Both the position numbers and the translations under genes were made by a program. A stretch of 64,000 bases of DNA from Zygosaccharomyces rouxii (Eukaryota > Ascomycota > Saccharomycetes > Saccharomycetales > Saccharomycetaceae). The stretch spans positions 1,426,001 through 1,490,000 of the forward strand of contig NC_012993.1 in the NCBI RefSeq assembly GCF_000026365.1, in the 5' to 3' direction. Shown in pieces: positions 29,027 to 38,456 of the stretch (position 1 is the stretch's first letter; each line of letters starts with the position of its first letter). The notes under the pieces were generated by a model. That model saw only the letters and a program-made list of their open reading frames with translations, was not told the DNA's origin and made no database searches.

Positions 29027-30367
29027 TTAAGCGATTGTCTTTTCCTTCATGTAGATACCGTATTTGTCCTTTAAGTTCTTCATAATTGGATCGTTAATTT
29101 CTGGAGAGTATGGAGCTCTTAGACCTGAACCCTTAATGACACCATCAAAGATTAGCTTAGCTGCGATAGAAGCTGGGTATCCGACGGTAGCAGCCATAGA
29201 ACTGTAACCACCAACCTTACCGTAGTCAACCAAAGTGGAAGTTCTAGTTTCAGTGGAACCATCAGCCCATTCAATACCGAATTTGTGTTGTAGTACCACC
29301 AAATCGCGTTCACCTTCTTCGTATTGCATTAATTCTTCTAGACGTGCACACAAGGTATCTAGAGGGTTACCCTTAGGCGTTATTAGAATATCAGAGAAGA
29401 AACCCAACCAGTTGAAACCTGCCAAGATTCTTGCTCTATCTTCTTCACTTTGCCATTTAGTTTTTGAATCGATAACCTTAACCAAATCTTCCTTAGAAGA
29501 GGAGGAAGCACCTAGGAATTGCTTTAGAGCTTCTTTCCAAGGCAATGCCTTAGTGAAAGCTGATTCTGGGTCTTCACTCAAAAAGTTAATGTCCACAAGA
29601 GCTTTAACGAATTCAGGGAAACCTTGGTATCTTAGAGTACCTCTAATGACAGTCTCAGCTTCTGGGATTTCATATAGTTCCTTGAAAACTGTGGAGTCTC
29701 TGTTTGGATAAGCAACAAAAGCGAAACCAGGGTAGATGAAATATGGTTTAGCGGTAGCCATTAAATCTTCAGAAGAAACGACTTCCACTTTACCGTCCCT
29801 CCAAAATTTAGCGGTATTTCTCAATGCTAATAGAACACCTCTAGATGACCATGAGAATTTGTAACCCAATGGATTATCGGAGTCTTCTGGGGCTGGTAAA
29901 CCACCACAGAAGGATAAGAAAGACTTGATCTTACCACCAACTTTGTGAACTTCATCAATGGTCTTAACAGCATATAAATGATCAATACCTGGATCCAAAC
30001 CAATTTCATTCATAACTAGAATACCAGCTTTCTTGATTTCAGGTTCTAATTCTCTCAAAGCTGGAGAGATGTAAGAGGTGGTAAGCACATTTGTCTTTGT
30101 TCTGATGGCAGATTTAACAACATTTGGATGGTAAATGTATGGGATCAAAGAGATGACCAAATCGTTTTTCTCCAAAAGGGAATCCAATTGAGAATCGTTG
30201 GTCACATCAACACTAGCAGAAGCAGATTTGGATGGCTTAGCTAATGCTTCAGCTTTTGCCAATGTTCTACAAGCAACAGTGACATTGATGTCTTTTTCGG
30301 CAGCAAGGGAATCAACCACTGGTTGGGCAACAAACCCGGATCCTAACAATAGAACGTTCTTAACCAT
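29027..30367 (-). CDS. LYS9: Lys9, saccharopine dehydrogenase (NADP+, L-glutamate-forming)
   Basis: 446 residues, the same length as S. cerevisiae Lys9. It begins with a Rossmann fold (VLLLGSGFVAQPVVDSLAAE, dinucleotide loop GSGFVA at residues 8–13). Typical blocks follow: NDLVISLIPYIYHPNV, NEIGLDPGIDHLYAVK, SFCGGLPAPEDSDNPLGYKF and GYSSMAATVGYPASIAAKL. It condenses 2-aminoadipate 6-semialdehyde with glutamate to form saccharopine, the penultimate step of the fungal lysine pathway, in the cytosol. In S. cerevisiae it is controlled by Lys14. I did not find an exact TCCRNYGGA site upstream; the nearest is a 10-bp variant near 30556 with one extra base. Confidence 0.98.
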   Translation of the reverse strand: MVKNVLLLGSGFVAQPVVDSLAAEKDINVTVACRTLAKAEALAKPSKSASASVDVTNDSQLDSLLEKNDLVISLIPYIYHPNVVKSAIRTKTNVLTTSYISPALRELEPEIKKAGILVMNEIGLDPGIDHLYAVKTIDEVHKVGGKIKSFLSFCGGLPAPEDSDNPLGYKFSWSSRGVLLALRNTAKFWRDGKVEVVSSEDLMATAKPYFIYPGFAFVAYPNRDSTVFKELYEIPEAETVIRGTLRYQGFPEFVKALVDINFLSEDPESAFTKALPWKEALKQFLGASSSSKEDLVKVIDSKTKWQSEEDRARILAGFNWLGFFSDILITPKGNPLDTLCARLEELMQYEEGERDLVVLQHKFGIEWADGSTETRTSTLVDYGKVGGYSSMAATVGYPASIAAKLIFDGVIKGSGLRAPYSPEINDPIMKNLKDKYGIYMKEKTIA

Positions 30368-31207
30368 TCTATATTCTTATTATTCTTATTTTATTATAAT
30401 TATTATCTAATCTTGTTAGACTGTCCTCACAAGGTAAGACATGTTTCCCACCACTAGAATCCATCTGCTTTAAATATCGTTAATTTCTGCCAAATTCCAT
30501 ATTTCATTCGAAATTCCGGTGTGAAAAAAGATGCAATTTTTCACCTAGTTAAAATCCCGGCGGAACTTTTGATTAGAGTAATAGTAATGAGAGCCATAAT
30601 CACTGAAGATGAGCCATTCAAAGACTACCAGTGTCAATACGGGAACAATCCTGGGGTATTTCCAACGGTATTCCCAAATGCAACACTTTTATCCTGCGTG
30701 TTATTTTTGCTCCATAATGTCTGCTGTTATACCTCACGGAACAACTAATGCTTTGATATTTTCACCAAATAATTTTCTGCAATACAGAAAATTCTAAACT
30801 ATTCAATCATGCAGCCGCAATGGTTCCAGAGCTAATAAACTAACCGCCATTTTCTTTTATCTTAAAGTCAATTCTTCATTAATTCCATCTGCTACAGCCG
30901 CACGCTGATCGCGATGGTCGAAAATTTTTCAAAACGGTGGAAAAAACGAAAAAAAACTTCATATATAAGAGGCCTTACTCATCTCAACTCATACTGTCTT
31001 ACTTCTTGCAATTTACATTTTTTCCCAGTCTCTACGGGACATTATCTCCATGCCTATGACATCAACCAGATAGCTGTGGTAAACGAATCCCGTAGATAAA
31101 TTCTTTATTGGCACGAAAACTGGGAGCTTATCATATTGATAGGTGACCGGTACAGAGTGAAAAGATTGTAATCCACGTTCTTTTCATTTTGAAGTCGTGC
31201 TACAGTG
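30368..31207. other. 840-bp intergenic region between LYS9 and OCA4
   Basis: It contains the LYS9 promoter and the OCA4 3' end. TATATAAG at 30961–30968 faces right with no convincing gene behind it. Short open frames here (for example 30914–31099) have no recognisable protein features. The region is long for this compact genome and might hold an unrecognised non-coding RNA or lost gene. Confidence 0.45.
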
Positions 31208-32278
31208 TCATATGAATATGCTTTCCTTGTAAAACGTATGCTCTTCGGACGAATTTTCTCTTTCCCATAGATCCCTTTGAAATTTTAGCCATTCTGGCAG
31301 TAATGATTCCCTTGGTATTTGTAAAGTTAGTGCATCTTCCATACCGTCTTGCTTAAAATTGTTATAGTACTTGTAGAAACCACGCTCTCTTCCGTTGAAC
31401 GCTAATCGGTAGCGATTCCCAAATATACCCAGATCTGACGAGGTTCTCGTCATTGTGCTTGGGTTTGTATTAGGATCCTGTGCAGATGATGATAATTGGC
31501 TTCTCTTTTCAGCTTCATCAACGATACGAAGTAACCTTGGAGGTACTTCAATGGGCTTATCCAAATCTTCTTCATATACAACAATAGCATTGGAAAGCTT
31601 TCTGTGATCATGCAATCGTTTCAAAGAATCTTGATTTTCTCCTAATTCCAAACCTTGCATTTCTTCCATCATACTATCGTCTTCTTTCTCCTGTTCAATG
31701 ATTACTTGCAAAATCTCCAAAAATGTCTCTGCAAAATAACTACGATTTTTCCCTGAGAATAATCTGTATTCGTTAATTATTGATGAAATGTTCCATCTCT
31801 GAATCTTTCTTAATACCCCAACAATAATAGATGTTCTATCAACTAATAAAATATTATGCCTCTCCTTATTCAATAAGAGCTGGAAAGCACTTTTAATGCA
31901 AGACCCTTTGATTAGCATTAAATCATCACTATCAGTCAAATGATAACTTTCATCACCCTTCGTGCTATCCACAGATGAAGTTTTGGAATGTGAAGCATGT
32001 TTCTTGTGGTCATCCTTTCGATTCTCAACACTGGGGCTTTTGTTACCACTACTAATGGGTTTACCGGCAGCAGAGAAATCTGACATTCTAATCAGATACC
32101 ATTTAATAGATTGTTCGTTGAAGGATTCTTTGAAGAATTTTGATGGTTCTTGACCACCAATGAATATAACAGTCTTTAAATTTAAAGTTTCAATAAATGA
32201 AAGATTCAAAGTCTCTACTTTGGAACAACGATAGATACCTTCTTCAGCAATTCCAAAATTTGCCGGCGGCACAAGCAT
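31208..32278 (-). CDS. OCA4: Oca4-like member of the atypical dual-specificity phosphatase (Siw14/Oca) family
   Basis: 356 residues (S. cerevisiae Oca4 362). The start LVPPANFGIAEEGIYRCSKV followed by ETLNLKTVIFIGGQEPSKFF is the classic N-terminal block of the plant-and-fungi DSP family. A disordered Ser/Lys insert occupies ~72–118. The segment aligning with the phosphatase loop reads NILLVDRTSIIVGVLRKIQR (from residue 142), where active relatives have HCxxGxxRTG. The catalytic cysteine and most of the P-loop are missing, while the following RKIQRWN…INEYRLF helix is intact. It is therefore probably a pseudo-phosphatase that works as a subunit of the Oca complex. It interrupts the YNR049–YNR054 series, as expected for a pre-duplication order containing YCR095C. 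Confidence 0.88.
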   Translation of the reverse strand: MLVPPANFGIAEEGIYRCSKVETLNLSFIETLNLKTVIFIGGQEPSKFFKESFNEQSIKWYLIRMSDFSAAGKPISSGNKSPSVENRKDDHKKHASHSKTSSVDSTKGDESYHLTDSDDLMLIKGSCIKSAFQLLLNKERHNILLVDRTSIIVGVLRKIQRWNISSIINEYRLFSGKNRSYFAETFLEILQVIIEQEKEDDSMMEEMQGLELGENQDSLKRLHDHRKLSNAIVVYEEDLDKPIEVPPRLLRIVDEAEKRSQLSSSAQDPNTNPSTMTRTSSDLGIFGNRYRLAFNGRERGFYKYYNNFKQDGMEDALTLQIPRESLLPEWLKFQRDLWERENSSEEHTFYKESIFI

Positions 32279-32631
32279 TGTGGATTGAAGGGATCTTACC
32301 TGCCTCTTCTTTTCTTGCTCAATTGGTTAAACTGGCTTTCAACGATGTCGCGAACCTTATCCATTATGATAATGGGCGGACTTGATGATAAAATGAACCT
32401 ACGTAAAACAATATAAAATAAAATAAAATACAGACGTTAAAAGATGACTATGCTTATATATTTATTACACCGCTAGTGTACATGAAGTGAGGATACAAAC
32501 GCCCCTAGACTCTAAATTCTCGAAAATTTCCACTTCTTTTTCATTTTTTGCATTTTTTTTATTTTTTTATATTCTTTTTTATTTTTTTTTTTTTTTTTTT
32601 TTATATTCTTTCCATTGCATAATCCTCAGAT
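32279..32631. other. OCA4 upstream / BRE5 downstream region
   Basis: 353 bp. It contains an (AAAAT)n-type run near 32411–32430 and long T runs at 32551–32602, in a region serving as the BRE5 3' flank. No gene is visible. Confidence 0.5.
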
Positions 32632-34011
32632 TCACTCTCTTTTTTTACCTGAATGCTTTTTATGAGGGCGTAATGGTGTCTGTGCATTTCCAACCGGTGG
32701 TGAAGGACTTTTCTTGACCGTTTTACGACCCATGACAACTTCTGTATCATCAACTGTTAATTGCCTTCTATCTAGCGCATCCACTTGACTCTTCTGGGTT
32801 TCGAAATCTACCACTGCAAAGCTGTCTGCGTTGGTAATCTTCATAACTGTACCAAATTCTGCTTCTAAGGTATCTTTCAGTCTATCTTCTTTGATTCCAG
32901 CCGTTCCCTTGATATAAATCGGATAGTATCCATCTTTGTTCACCGTACTGAAAACAGTCTTTTTCTTGTTAAGGGCTCTATCGCTTCTGTCGGTCCTGCT
33001 ATTAATGTCCTTACGACTCGACAAATCTGATTTACCGTCTATTGGTTTTTTCACAGCGGTGCCATTGTATGGTGTTTCACTGGTATTAGTCTTTGAAGAA
33101 TCTCCATGAGCTGCAATTTTTGATGCCCAACTTATTCTAACTGGTTGTTGGGGCAGCGTTGGCTGTGGCGATACAGGCTCTTGTGAATTTTCTTTCGAAG
33201 GCTCTTTACCTTGCGATTTCGAATCTTCTTGGGGCTCTTCTACCTTCTTCTCCTCTTCCTTTGCCTCTTTACTTTCCTTCTTAGATGCTTCCTTTTCTTC
33301 TTGTCTTTCTAATTTAGAATTAGACTCGTCTTGTCCTCGGTTAAGTTCTTGCTTCTTTTCGGGCTCTTTGGAAGATTCCTTTACCGGTTCCTTTACCGGT
33401 TCCTTTATTGATTCCTTTACCGGTTCCTTTACTGGTTCCTTCGTTGGTTCCTTTACTGGTTCCCTTGCTGTTTCCTTTACTGGTTCCCTTACTGGTTCCT
33501 TTACTGTTTCCTTTACTGGTTCTTTTATTGGTTCCTCTTCTTGCTCTTTAGTTTCTTCCTTTACATCAGTCTCCGGAAGCAGATTGTCGCCAATGAATCT
33601 AATTACATCGTTCGTCACATCAAATGTATCCCTGTAACCACTTGGCGCTAGTATAATAGTTTGGACAAACCTATAAGTCGGTGTTCCTGTCCAAAACATT
33701 TCCCCCGTAATTAAAATTAATATACCAGAGTGGGATGAACCCGTTGTTTGGAAATCACAAGATTCAACTTTCACCTTTAAATCACTGACTTTCTTGTTAT
33801 TTCTAGTGAAGAATTTGCTTATGTTCTCTTTTCCTGTTAATTTAACCGTTGGTAGTGTGTCTGAACTAGGTGTAAAATCGACTTGATAATTCGTATGTGT
33901 TAATTCTGCTGTTTGCGAATATAAACATGAAACCTTAGATGGATCTTTATTCATCCTGTGGTAGTAAGTTTCTAGAAATGCATATCCGATCTCTTGAATT
34001 GTGGCGCCCAT
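32632..34011 (-). CDS. BRE5: Bre5, Ubp3 deubiquitinase cofactor (G3BP-like)
   Basis: 459 residues. An NTF2-like domain occupies about 1–145 (IQEIGYAFLETYYHRMNKDP, FQTTGSSHSGILILITGEMF, YRFVQTIILAPSGY). It is followed by a charged low-complexity region and a C-terminal RRM near 355–430 (YPIYIKGTAGIKEDRLKDTL, ADSFAVVDFETQ). This NTF2–linker–RRM layout defines Bre5 and metazoan G3BP. Bre5 with Ubp3 deubiquitinates Sec23 and supports ribophagy. The linker contains about 14 tandem four-residue units of the form EPVK/ESxK (about residues 159–214), encoded by a 12-bp DNA repeat. S. cerevisiae Bre5 is 515 residues. The position corresponds to YNR051C. Confidence 0.95.
   Translation of the reverse strand: MGATIQEIGYAFLETYYHRMNKDPSKVSCLYSQTAELTHTNYQVDFTPSSDTLPTVKLTGKENISKFFTRNNKKVSDLKVKVESCDFQTTGSSHSGILILITGEMFWTGTPTYRFVQTIILAPSGYRDTFDVTNDVIRFIGDNLLPETDVKEETKEQEEEPIKEPVKETVKEPVREPVKETAREPVKEPTKEPVKEPVKESIKEPVKEPVKESSKEPEKKQELNRGQDESNSKLERQEEKEASKKESKEAKEEEKKVEEPQEDSKSQGKEPSKENSQEPVSPQPTLPQQPVRISWASKIAAHGDSSKTNTSETPYNGTAVKKPIDGKSDLSSRKDINSRTDRSDRALNKKKTVFSTVNKDGYYPIYIKGTAGIKEDRLKDTLEAEFGTVMKITNADSFAVVDFETQKSQVDALDRRQLTVDDTEVVMGRKTVKKSPSPPVGNAQTPLRPHKKHSGKKRE
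33361..33535 (-). repeat. 12-bp coding repeat in BRE5 (EPVK units)
   Basis: On the plus strand the unit TTTACTGGTTCC (with variants) is repeated about 14 times. It encodes tandem KEPV/KESx tetrapeptides in the Bre5 linker. It is frame-neutral and likely length-polymorphic. Confidence 0.9.
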
Positions 34012-34497
34012 ATTGAATTCGTTTTAGAAATAAATATAATTTTATGCGAATACTCTTTTAAAATACAATTGAAATGCAAATTTGGCCCAAAAATAATTGA
34101 CAATGGGATAATGGTTCTTATCTTTTATTTTTTTATAATTTGGCAATTGGTATGAATGTAGTGAAAGTCTGTTCTATATCGCGCAAAAAAGTAGCCTGTA
34201 GTTCTTCAAAGCAGCACCGTCACTAGTTCTTGAAGGGGGGAGTTTAACCCACTGGAAAATATCTTTAAATTGACTTGGAAATCAATTCTTTTTGGAGCTT
34301 ATTATGTTTAAACTCTGATTTAACCTTTAATCTGTATTCTTTTCACCGTGCTCAAAACGGCGGCCGCTCTAAGAAAAAAAAATTTTCTCGACCATGTGAT
34401 ATTCACGTGGTCGTTACGAAACATAATAGTAACAGTGATATAATTTATGTATACAAATATCATATTTAATTCCTTTCAAATATCGTTACGTTTCTCA
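34012..34497. other. BRE5 upstream / POP2 downstream region
   Basis: 486 bp, mostly AT-rich, with one GC-rich spot (GCGGCCGC near 34360). No supportable gene or named site. Confidence 0.5.
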
Positions 34498-35799
34498 TTA
34501 CTCACCATTTATGCCGTAGATTAGGTTTTTGTAATTGGAGAAGCTCAATCCATTTGGTAATTTATTCATCGATAGTTTACTCAATTGAAAAAATCCGAGT
34601 AAAGTTAGAAGAGCTTGACCACCAGTTGTAGTAAAAAGTGGGAACTTAGGAATTCCTAGCTCTTCTGCTAATGATGCTAAGGAAAATTGCTGTTGCTGCG
34701 ATACTGCTGGTTGTTGTTGTTGCTTATAATCTTGGATAACCTTGCAAATTAAGTTAAGATCGTAGAAATTGGGTAAAAACTTGTGTACCCACCATTCAAA
34801 TTCTTCCCTGTTATTAGGCATCGAATTATTCATCAGTATATGCACCAAAAATCCAAAATCATAGGCTGCGTGGTAAGTAATCCATGTTGTATTTGAATCC
34901 ATTAATAAACCAGAATCTGTCAAGAGCTGTGCAAATTCAAATGAATCCACGCCGTGAAGAGCATGGCTCTCAAAGTTGATACCTGATCTTTGTAAAAGTT
35001 CAAAAGATTCTGCACTCATCATTTCCTTTGATTCATCGAAATTGAAATTGAATTGCCATGTGGAGGGTCCGTGATCTGGTTTGGCACCGTTGGCATCACA
35101 AAGCGATATACCAATTTGAATCGGATTTAGAAAATCTACGTTCGATCTCATAGTTTGGTAGTGGTAGTCAGTCTTCGATCTGAAATTTCCAATTGGTCTT
35201 GCTATGGTTCCAACAAATTCTGTACTCATAGAGATATAATTGTATTGAGATGCCAATTTTCTAATAGTGGCAAATTCTGAATGTAAATTGTTCTTCCAGA
35301 CTTCTCGAATAAAGAAATGACCTGGAGGAGGCAGTAGTATTGGTGGTCCCGCTGCTGCTGCTGCCGCTGCCGCCATATGTTTGGGTAATTGGCCCTTGCC
35401 GGGACGATTCAGTGCAGGCATACCTTGACGGAAAACATTAAGTCCTGGAGGCCCGTTAGCAGCAGCGCCAGACACTCCCATCGAATTCCCCATATTGAAT
35501 TGTTGTTGTTGTTGCTGCTGTTGTTGCTGCTGTTGCTGTTGTTGTTGCTGTTGCTGTTCGGCTTCAAGTTTTTGTTTTAGAAGGTACGAATTAGGGATCT
35601 CTTGAGTCTTGTTCAGACCTGGCATATTCTGAATTATACCAGGCTGTTGTTGCTGCAATAACCCTGCTTGCGTCACTTGTGGTGAATATATCTGATTTCC
35701 TGCCATGCCCATTGTGGGTTGCTGGTCAGCTTGTTGATGTTGGAAAAAAGAGTGCTCCCCCATGGGAAACACATGGGGTTGCATGTTCACAGACTGCAT
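34498..35799 (-). CDS. POP2: Pop2/Caf1, CCR4–NOT deadenylase subunit
   Basis: The ATG at 35797–35799 (MQSVNMQPHVFP) gives 433 residues, identical in length to S. cerevisiae Pop2. The N-terminal ~145 residues are Gln/Pro-rich with a run of about 20 Gln. The RNase D-like nuclease domain follows, from IREVWKNNLHSEFATIRKLA to the end. The first catalytic motif reads MSTEFVGTIARP: the first Asp of the usual DxE is replaced by Ser, as in S. cerevisiae Pop2, so the noncanonical active site is an old feature of this lineage. WITYHAAYDFGFLVHIL is the second motif, where canonical CAF1 has SGYDFGY-type residues. Pop2 bridges Not1 (CDC39, also in this window) and Ccr4. Confidence 0.97.
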   Translation of the reverse strand: MQSVNMQPHVFPMGEHSFFQHQQADQQPTMGMAGNQIYSPQVTQAGLLQQQQPGIIQNMPGLNKTQEIPNSYLLKQKLEAEQQQQQQQQQQQQQQQQQQQFNMGNSMGVSGAAANGPPGLNVFRQGMPALNRPGKGQLPKHMAAAAAAAAGPPILLPPPGHFFIREVWKNNLHSEFATIRKLASQYNYISMSTEFVGTIARPIGNFRSKTDYHYQTMRSNVDFLNPIQIGISLCDANGAKPDHGPSTWQFNFNFDESKEMMSAESFELLQRSGINFESHALHGVDSFEFAQLLTDSGLLMDSNTTWITYHAAYDFGFLVHILMNNSMPNNREEFEWWVHKFLPNFYDLNLICKVIQDYKQQQQPAVSQQQQFSLASLAEELGIPKFPLFTTTGGQALLTLLGFFQLSKLSMNKLPNGLSFSNYKNLIYGINGE

Positions 35800-36227
35800 T
35801 GACAAACGAACTATAATCTATTGGATCTATGACACTTCTTAATAGTGGTCAAATTTATTATCGGTAGGGTTCCATTATTTGACAACTTCTTCGTCATTAG
35901 ACATTCCCTCGTACGACATGATCAATACCGGCGTCACACTGTCGCCGTGAGAAAAATAAATGAAATAATTAATTAATATTTGAACCGCTAGAGTGCAGTA
36001 TACAATGCTGAATATTTACAAAGATTTGTCGCTTTTTCCTCTTACAATGTTAGTATCATTTCTCTTTGCGAAATTAAACAATGTTCTTGTTTAGTCGGTA
36101 TAGATATTTCAACACTCCCCATTTCAATTCCATTCACTGAATTTTGATCCAAGTTATACATCTATGTTACAATAATAATAAAAAATATATCTATATATAA
36201 TGCTGTTGGTTATTCAAGAGACCGGCC
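35800..36227. other. POP2 upstream / NOG2 downstream region
   Basis: 428 bp, AT-rich, including AT repeats near 36180–36200 by the NOG2 stop. No gene or clear site is visible. Confidence 0.5.
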
Positions 36228-38139
36228 CTAATTTGTTTTTGACTTTTTAGCGTTAACCACTTCTTCATCCTGTTGAGATCTTTTCTTGGAGTTCTTATCC
36301 TCCTCTTTGGCCTTCTCTTCTTCTTCCTTTTCTGGGGGTAGTACGAACCACGGTATTTTACCTCTGTTGAAATCACGGACAACGTGCTTAGCAACACTGG
36401 ATTCGTCAGGTTCACCACCTTTGAGTAATCTACCCTGCTTTCTAGCAAGCATTTGTAAGAAATCAGTAGCATCCTTCCATCCCGATATTTCATAAGTTCT
36501 CTCCACATGTTTTACTTGACAACGTTCCAATACAGCTGGAATGTATTGTTCTGCGTTGGAAACGTTTTCTACTCTTACGACACCTCTTAGCAAAATATCT
36601 TGCTCATTATCTGTACTAGATGGTGGTACAATACCTGGACAATCTATCAAAAAGATTCTCTTCATTAAAGTAATATATTGCCAAACCTTGGTCTCACCTG
36701 GAATTGGGGCAACTTGACAAACTTTCTTTTTCCTCAATGTGTTGATAATAGAAGATTTACCGGTATTTGGATAACCAATAAATCCGACTGATATCTGCTT
36801 TCTATCCATGTGCAATTGAGAAAATTGACGTAAAAGCTGAATTAGCGAACCCTTACCAAAAGAATTTGTAATTGAAGCGTGGAACGCAAGTGTAGGACGA
36901 TCTTTCGATAGATGTTTAACCCATGCTGCCTTTTAAATTGTGTTAGTAACAAAATACTTCATTAATAAAAATCGTTCAGAGTATGACAAAGTTGATATCT
37001 TTGATTGGATGTGAAGCCCTCTTAAGCGAGATAAATGCACAGAATATAAGATGGACTCTTATTAAGCAAATCTCAGAGCCGAGGGCGCCATTGCTTGCGA
37101 AGACTATACCTTCAAAACGAAGGTTGTGCCATGAAAAACTGCAATACCCTCAAAACGAGGATATAAACAGCCCGCAAGCAAAATTGATCTTCCAAAACCG
37201 TAACAGTCCCCGCTCACAAAAGCGTTCTATAAGGAACGAGAATGGGAACCTGACTAAGAATTTTGGTATAATCGATATCAACTGTCTTTTGACTCTTAGT
37301 AAAAATAAAAAAAAAAAATTCAAACATACTGCCACCCAAGTTGGTACTAAATCACATTTATTCAGCACGTACATTAAATGCTTATGTGGTGTTTCTTTTG
37401 ACATGTAGTCTTCCACCGATTTACAACGAGTACCCAATGGGTCTCTTGCATCTAAAACGTGTATTACCACATCCGATGAATCAATAACCTTGTATAATTC
37501 GTTCCATATACGCTTAGACTGTCCCTTGGAGAAAACTGACTCTTTAGCAAGATTCGTCCATCCATTTTCTTCATCTTCTTGATTCCCCATCAATCCCAAA
37601 GTTGAATTCAATTCTTGCTTCTCCTCATATGCTTCATTGTCCTTCTGTGTCATTTGAGCGACTTCCTCTAAACTAGATGCTGCAATACGTGGTTTTTTCC
37701 TCTGGGCATTAGGTCCAAAAGCTTGGGAATAACTTTCAGTTTCCAAGATGTTTGCTGTTGGTGATTCAGTTCTATCTTTTTCTTCCAAGAGTGACATGGG
37801 CAATTTGTTTCTTTTCAGTAGGACCTGGTATGAATCCTTTTGAGTTTCACCCAATGCATCCCTAAAATGTTGTAATGCATCTTGCGAGATAACTCTTGTA
37901 CTATTGAACCAACGACGATCAGGTTGCACACGAGCATCAGGAATAGTTTTATCTTGCAAATCAGCGCTCTTAACAATTTCACCCTTCTTGTTTCTCTGGG
38001 ATTTGCTACCCTTGTACATGTTCAGGAACTGAACCTTTTTGGCATCTCTGTAAAAATTTTCACCTTTCACACGCAAATTCCCATCTCTGGTGTCATTCTG
38101 ACGGACTCTTCTCTGTTTCTCCTTTTTACCAGTACCCAT
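36228..38139 (-). CDS. NOG2: Nog2/Nug2, 60S pre-ribosome GTPase, two exons
   Basis: Exon 1 is 38139–37330 (270 codons) and exon 2 is 36929–36228 (233 codons plus stop), joined in phase 0 at …[17 protein letters not shown]…. The product is 503 residues (S. cerevisiae 486). The GTPase is circularly permuted as in the YlqF/YawG family: the G4 motif LNKCDL lies in exon 1, before G1 GYPNTGKSS and G3 DCPG in exon 2. The N-terminus ([20 protein letters not shown]) is basic and nucleolar in type, and the C-terminus is Lys/Glu-rich. Nog2 is a placeholder for Nmd3 on nuclear pre-60S particles. Reading straight through the splice site gives only a truncated protein, so splicing is required. A PAC and an RRPE element lie 82–117 bp upstream. 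Confidence 0.96.
36930..37329 (-). other. NOG2 intron (400 nt)
   Basis: 5' splice site GTATGT at 37329–37324, branch site TACTAAC at 36948–36942 and acceptor AAAAG ending at 36930. All three are exact yeast consensus sequences and restore the reading frame across the exons. The branch point to 3' splice site distance is short (about 16 nt). The intron is much longer than splicing needs and carries stable RNA structure (see the candidate snoRNA). S. cerevisiae NOG2 has an intron at the same place. Confidence 0.95.
37007..37290 (-). ncRNA. snR191: Candidate intronic H/ACA snoRNA, probably snR191
   Basis: S. cerevisiae snR191 is encoded inside the NOG2 intron. Here the same intron has a 9-bp perfect stem (plus strand TTGCTTGCG 37091–37099 with CGCAAGCAA 37173–37181). 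It encloses two hairpins: one with arms ACCUUC/GAAGGU (37108–37124) and one with 8 pairs including a G·U pair that forms only in the minus-strand RNA (37144–37164). A possible H box AUAAGA is at 37062–37057, and a possible ACA box at 37012–37010 lies three bases from a proposed 3' end. The boundaries are estimates and the guide pockets were not checked against 25S rRNA. Confidence 0.6.
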
Positions 38140-38456
38140 TGTTAAAATGATATGGACACTAGGCTTTTATATTCTTCGACTATCTTATCCTTTGTATGAC
38201 AGTGAAGAGTTGGGATGAGATGCGATGAGATGAGATGAGATGCCCGAAAATTTTTCATTTATATATGCGCCATAGTAAAAAAAAAAATGCATATACAACA
38301 ACAAAAAAAAAAAAAAAATAAAAAAAAAAAATATAAAAATAAATAGATAATAATATTAATGACAAGCATTTTCAAGATTGGAGCGCTTATCTATCGTCTT
38401 TATTCAATTTCAATGTTTTTATTCGATTTTACAAATTTAATTTTACTGCTACAGAT
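38140..38456 (-). promoter_or_regulatory. NOG2 promoter with PAC and RRPE elements; ESF2 3' flank
   Basis: GCGATGAGAT (PAC) is at 38222–38231, followed by further GATGAG copies to about 38242, and GAAAATTTTTC (RRPE) is at 38246–38256. Together these form the standard signature of ribosome-biogenesis genes (Dot6/Tod6 and Stb3 targets). Beyond them (38276–38345) are long A runs that probably belong to the ESF2 3' end. Confidence 0.85.

Noticed and set aside
30550..30566. Lys14-type site upstream of LYS9
   Set aside because: TCCCGGCGGA has one extra base relative to the TCC-N3-GGA consensus, so I do not call it.
30914..31099. 61-codon frame behind a TATA-like sequence
   Set aside because: No family resemblance and basic, low-complexity start; kept only as a remark on the intergenic region.
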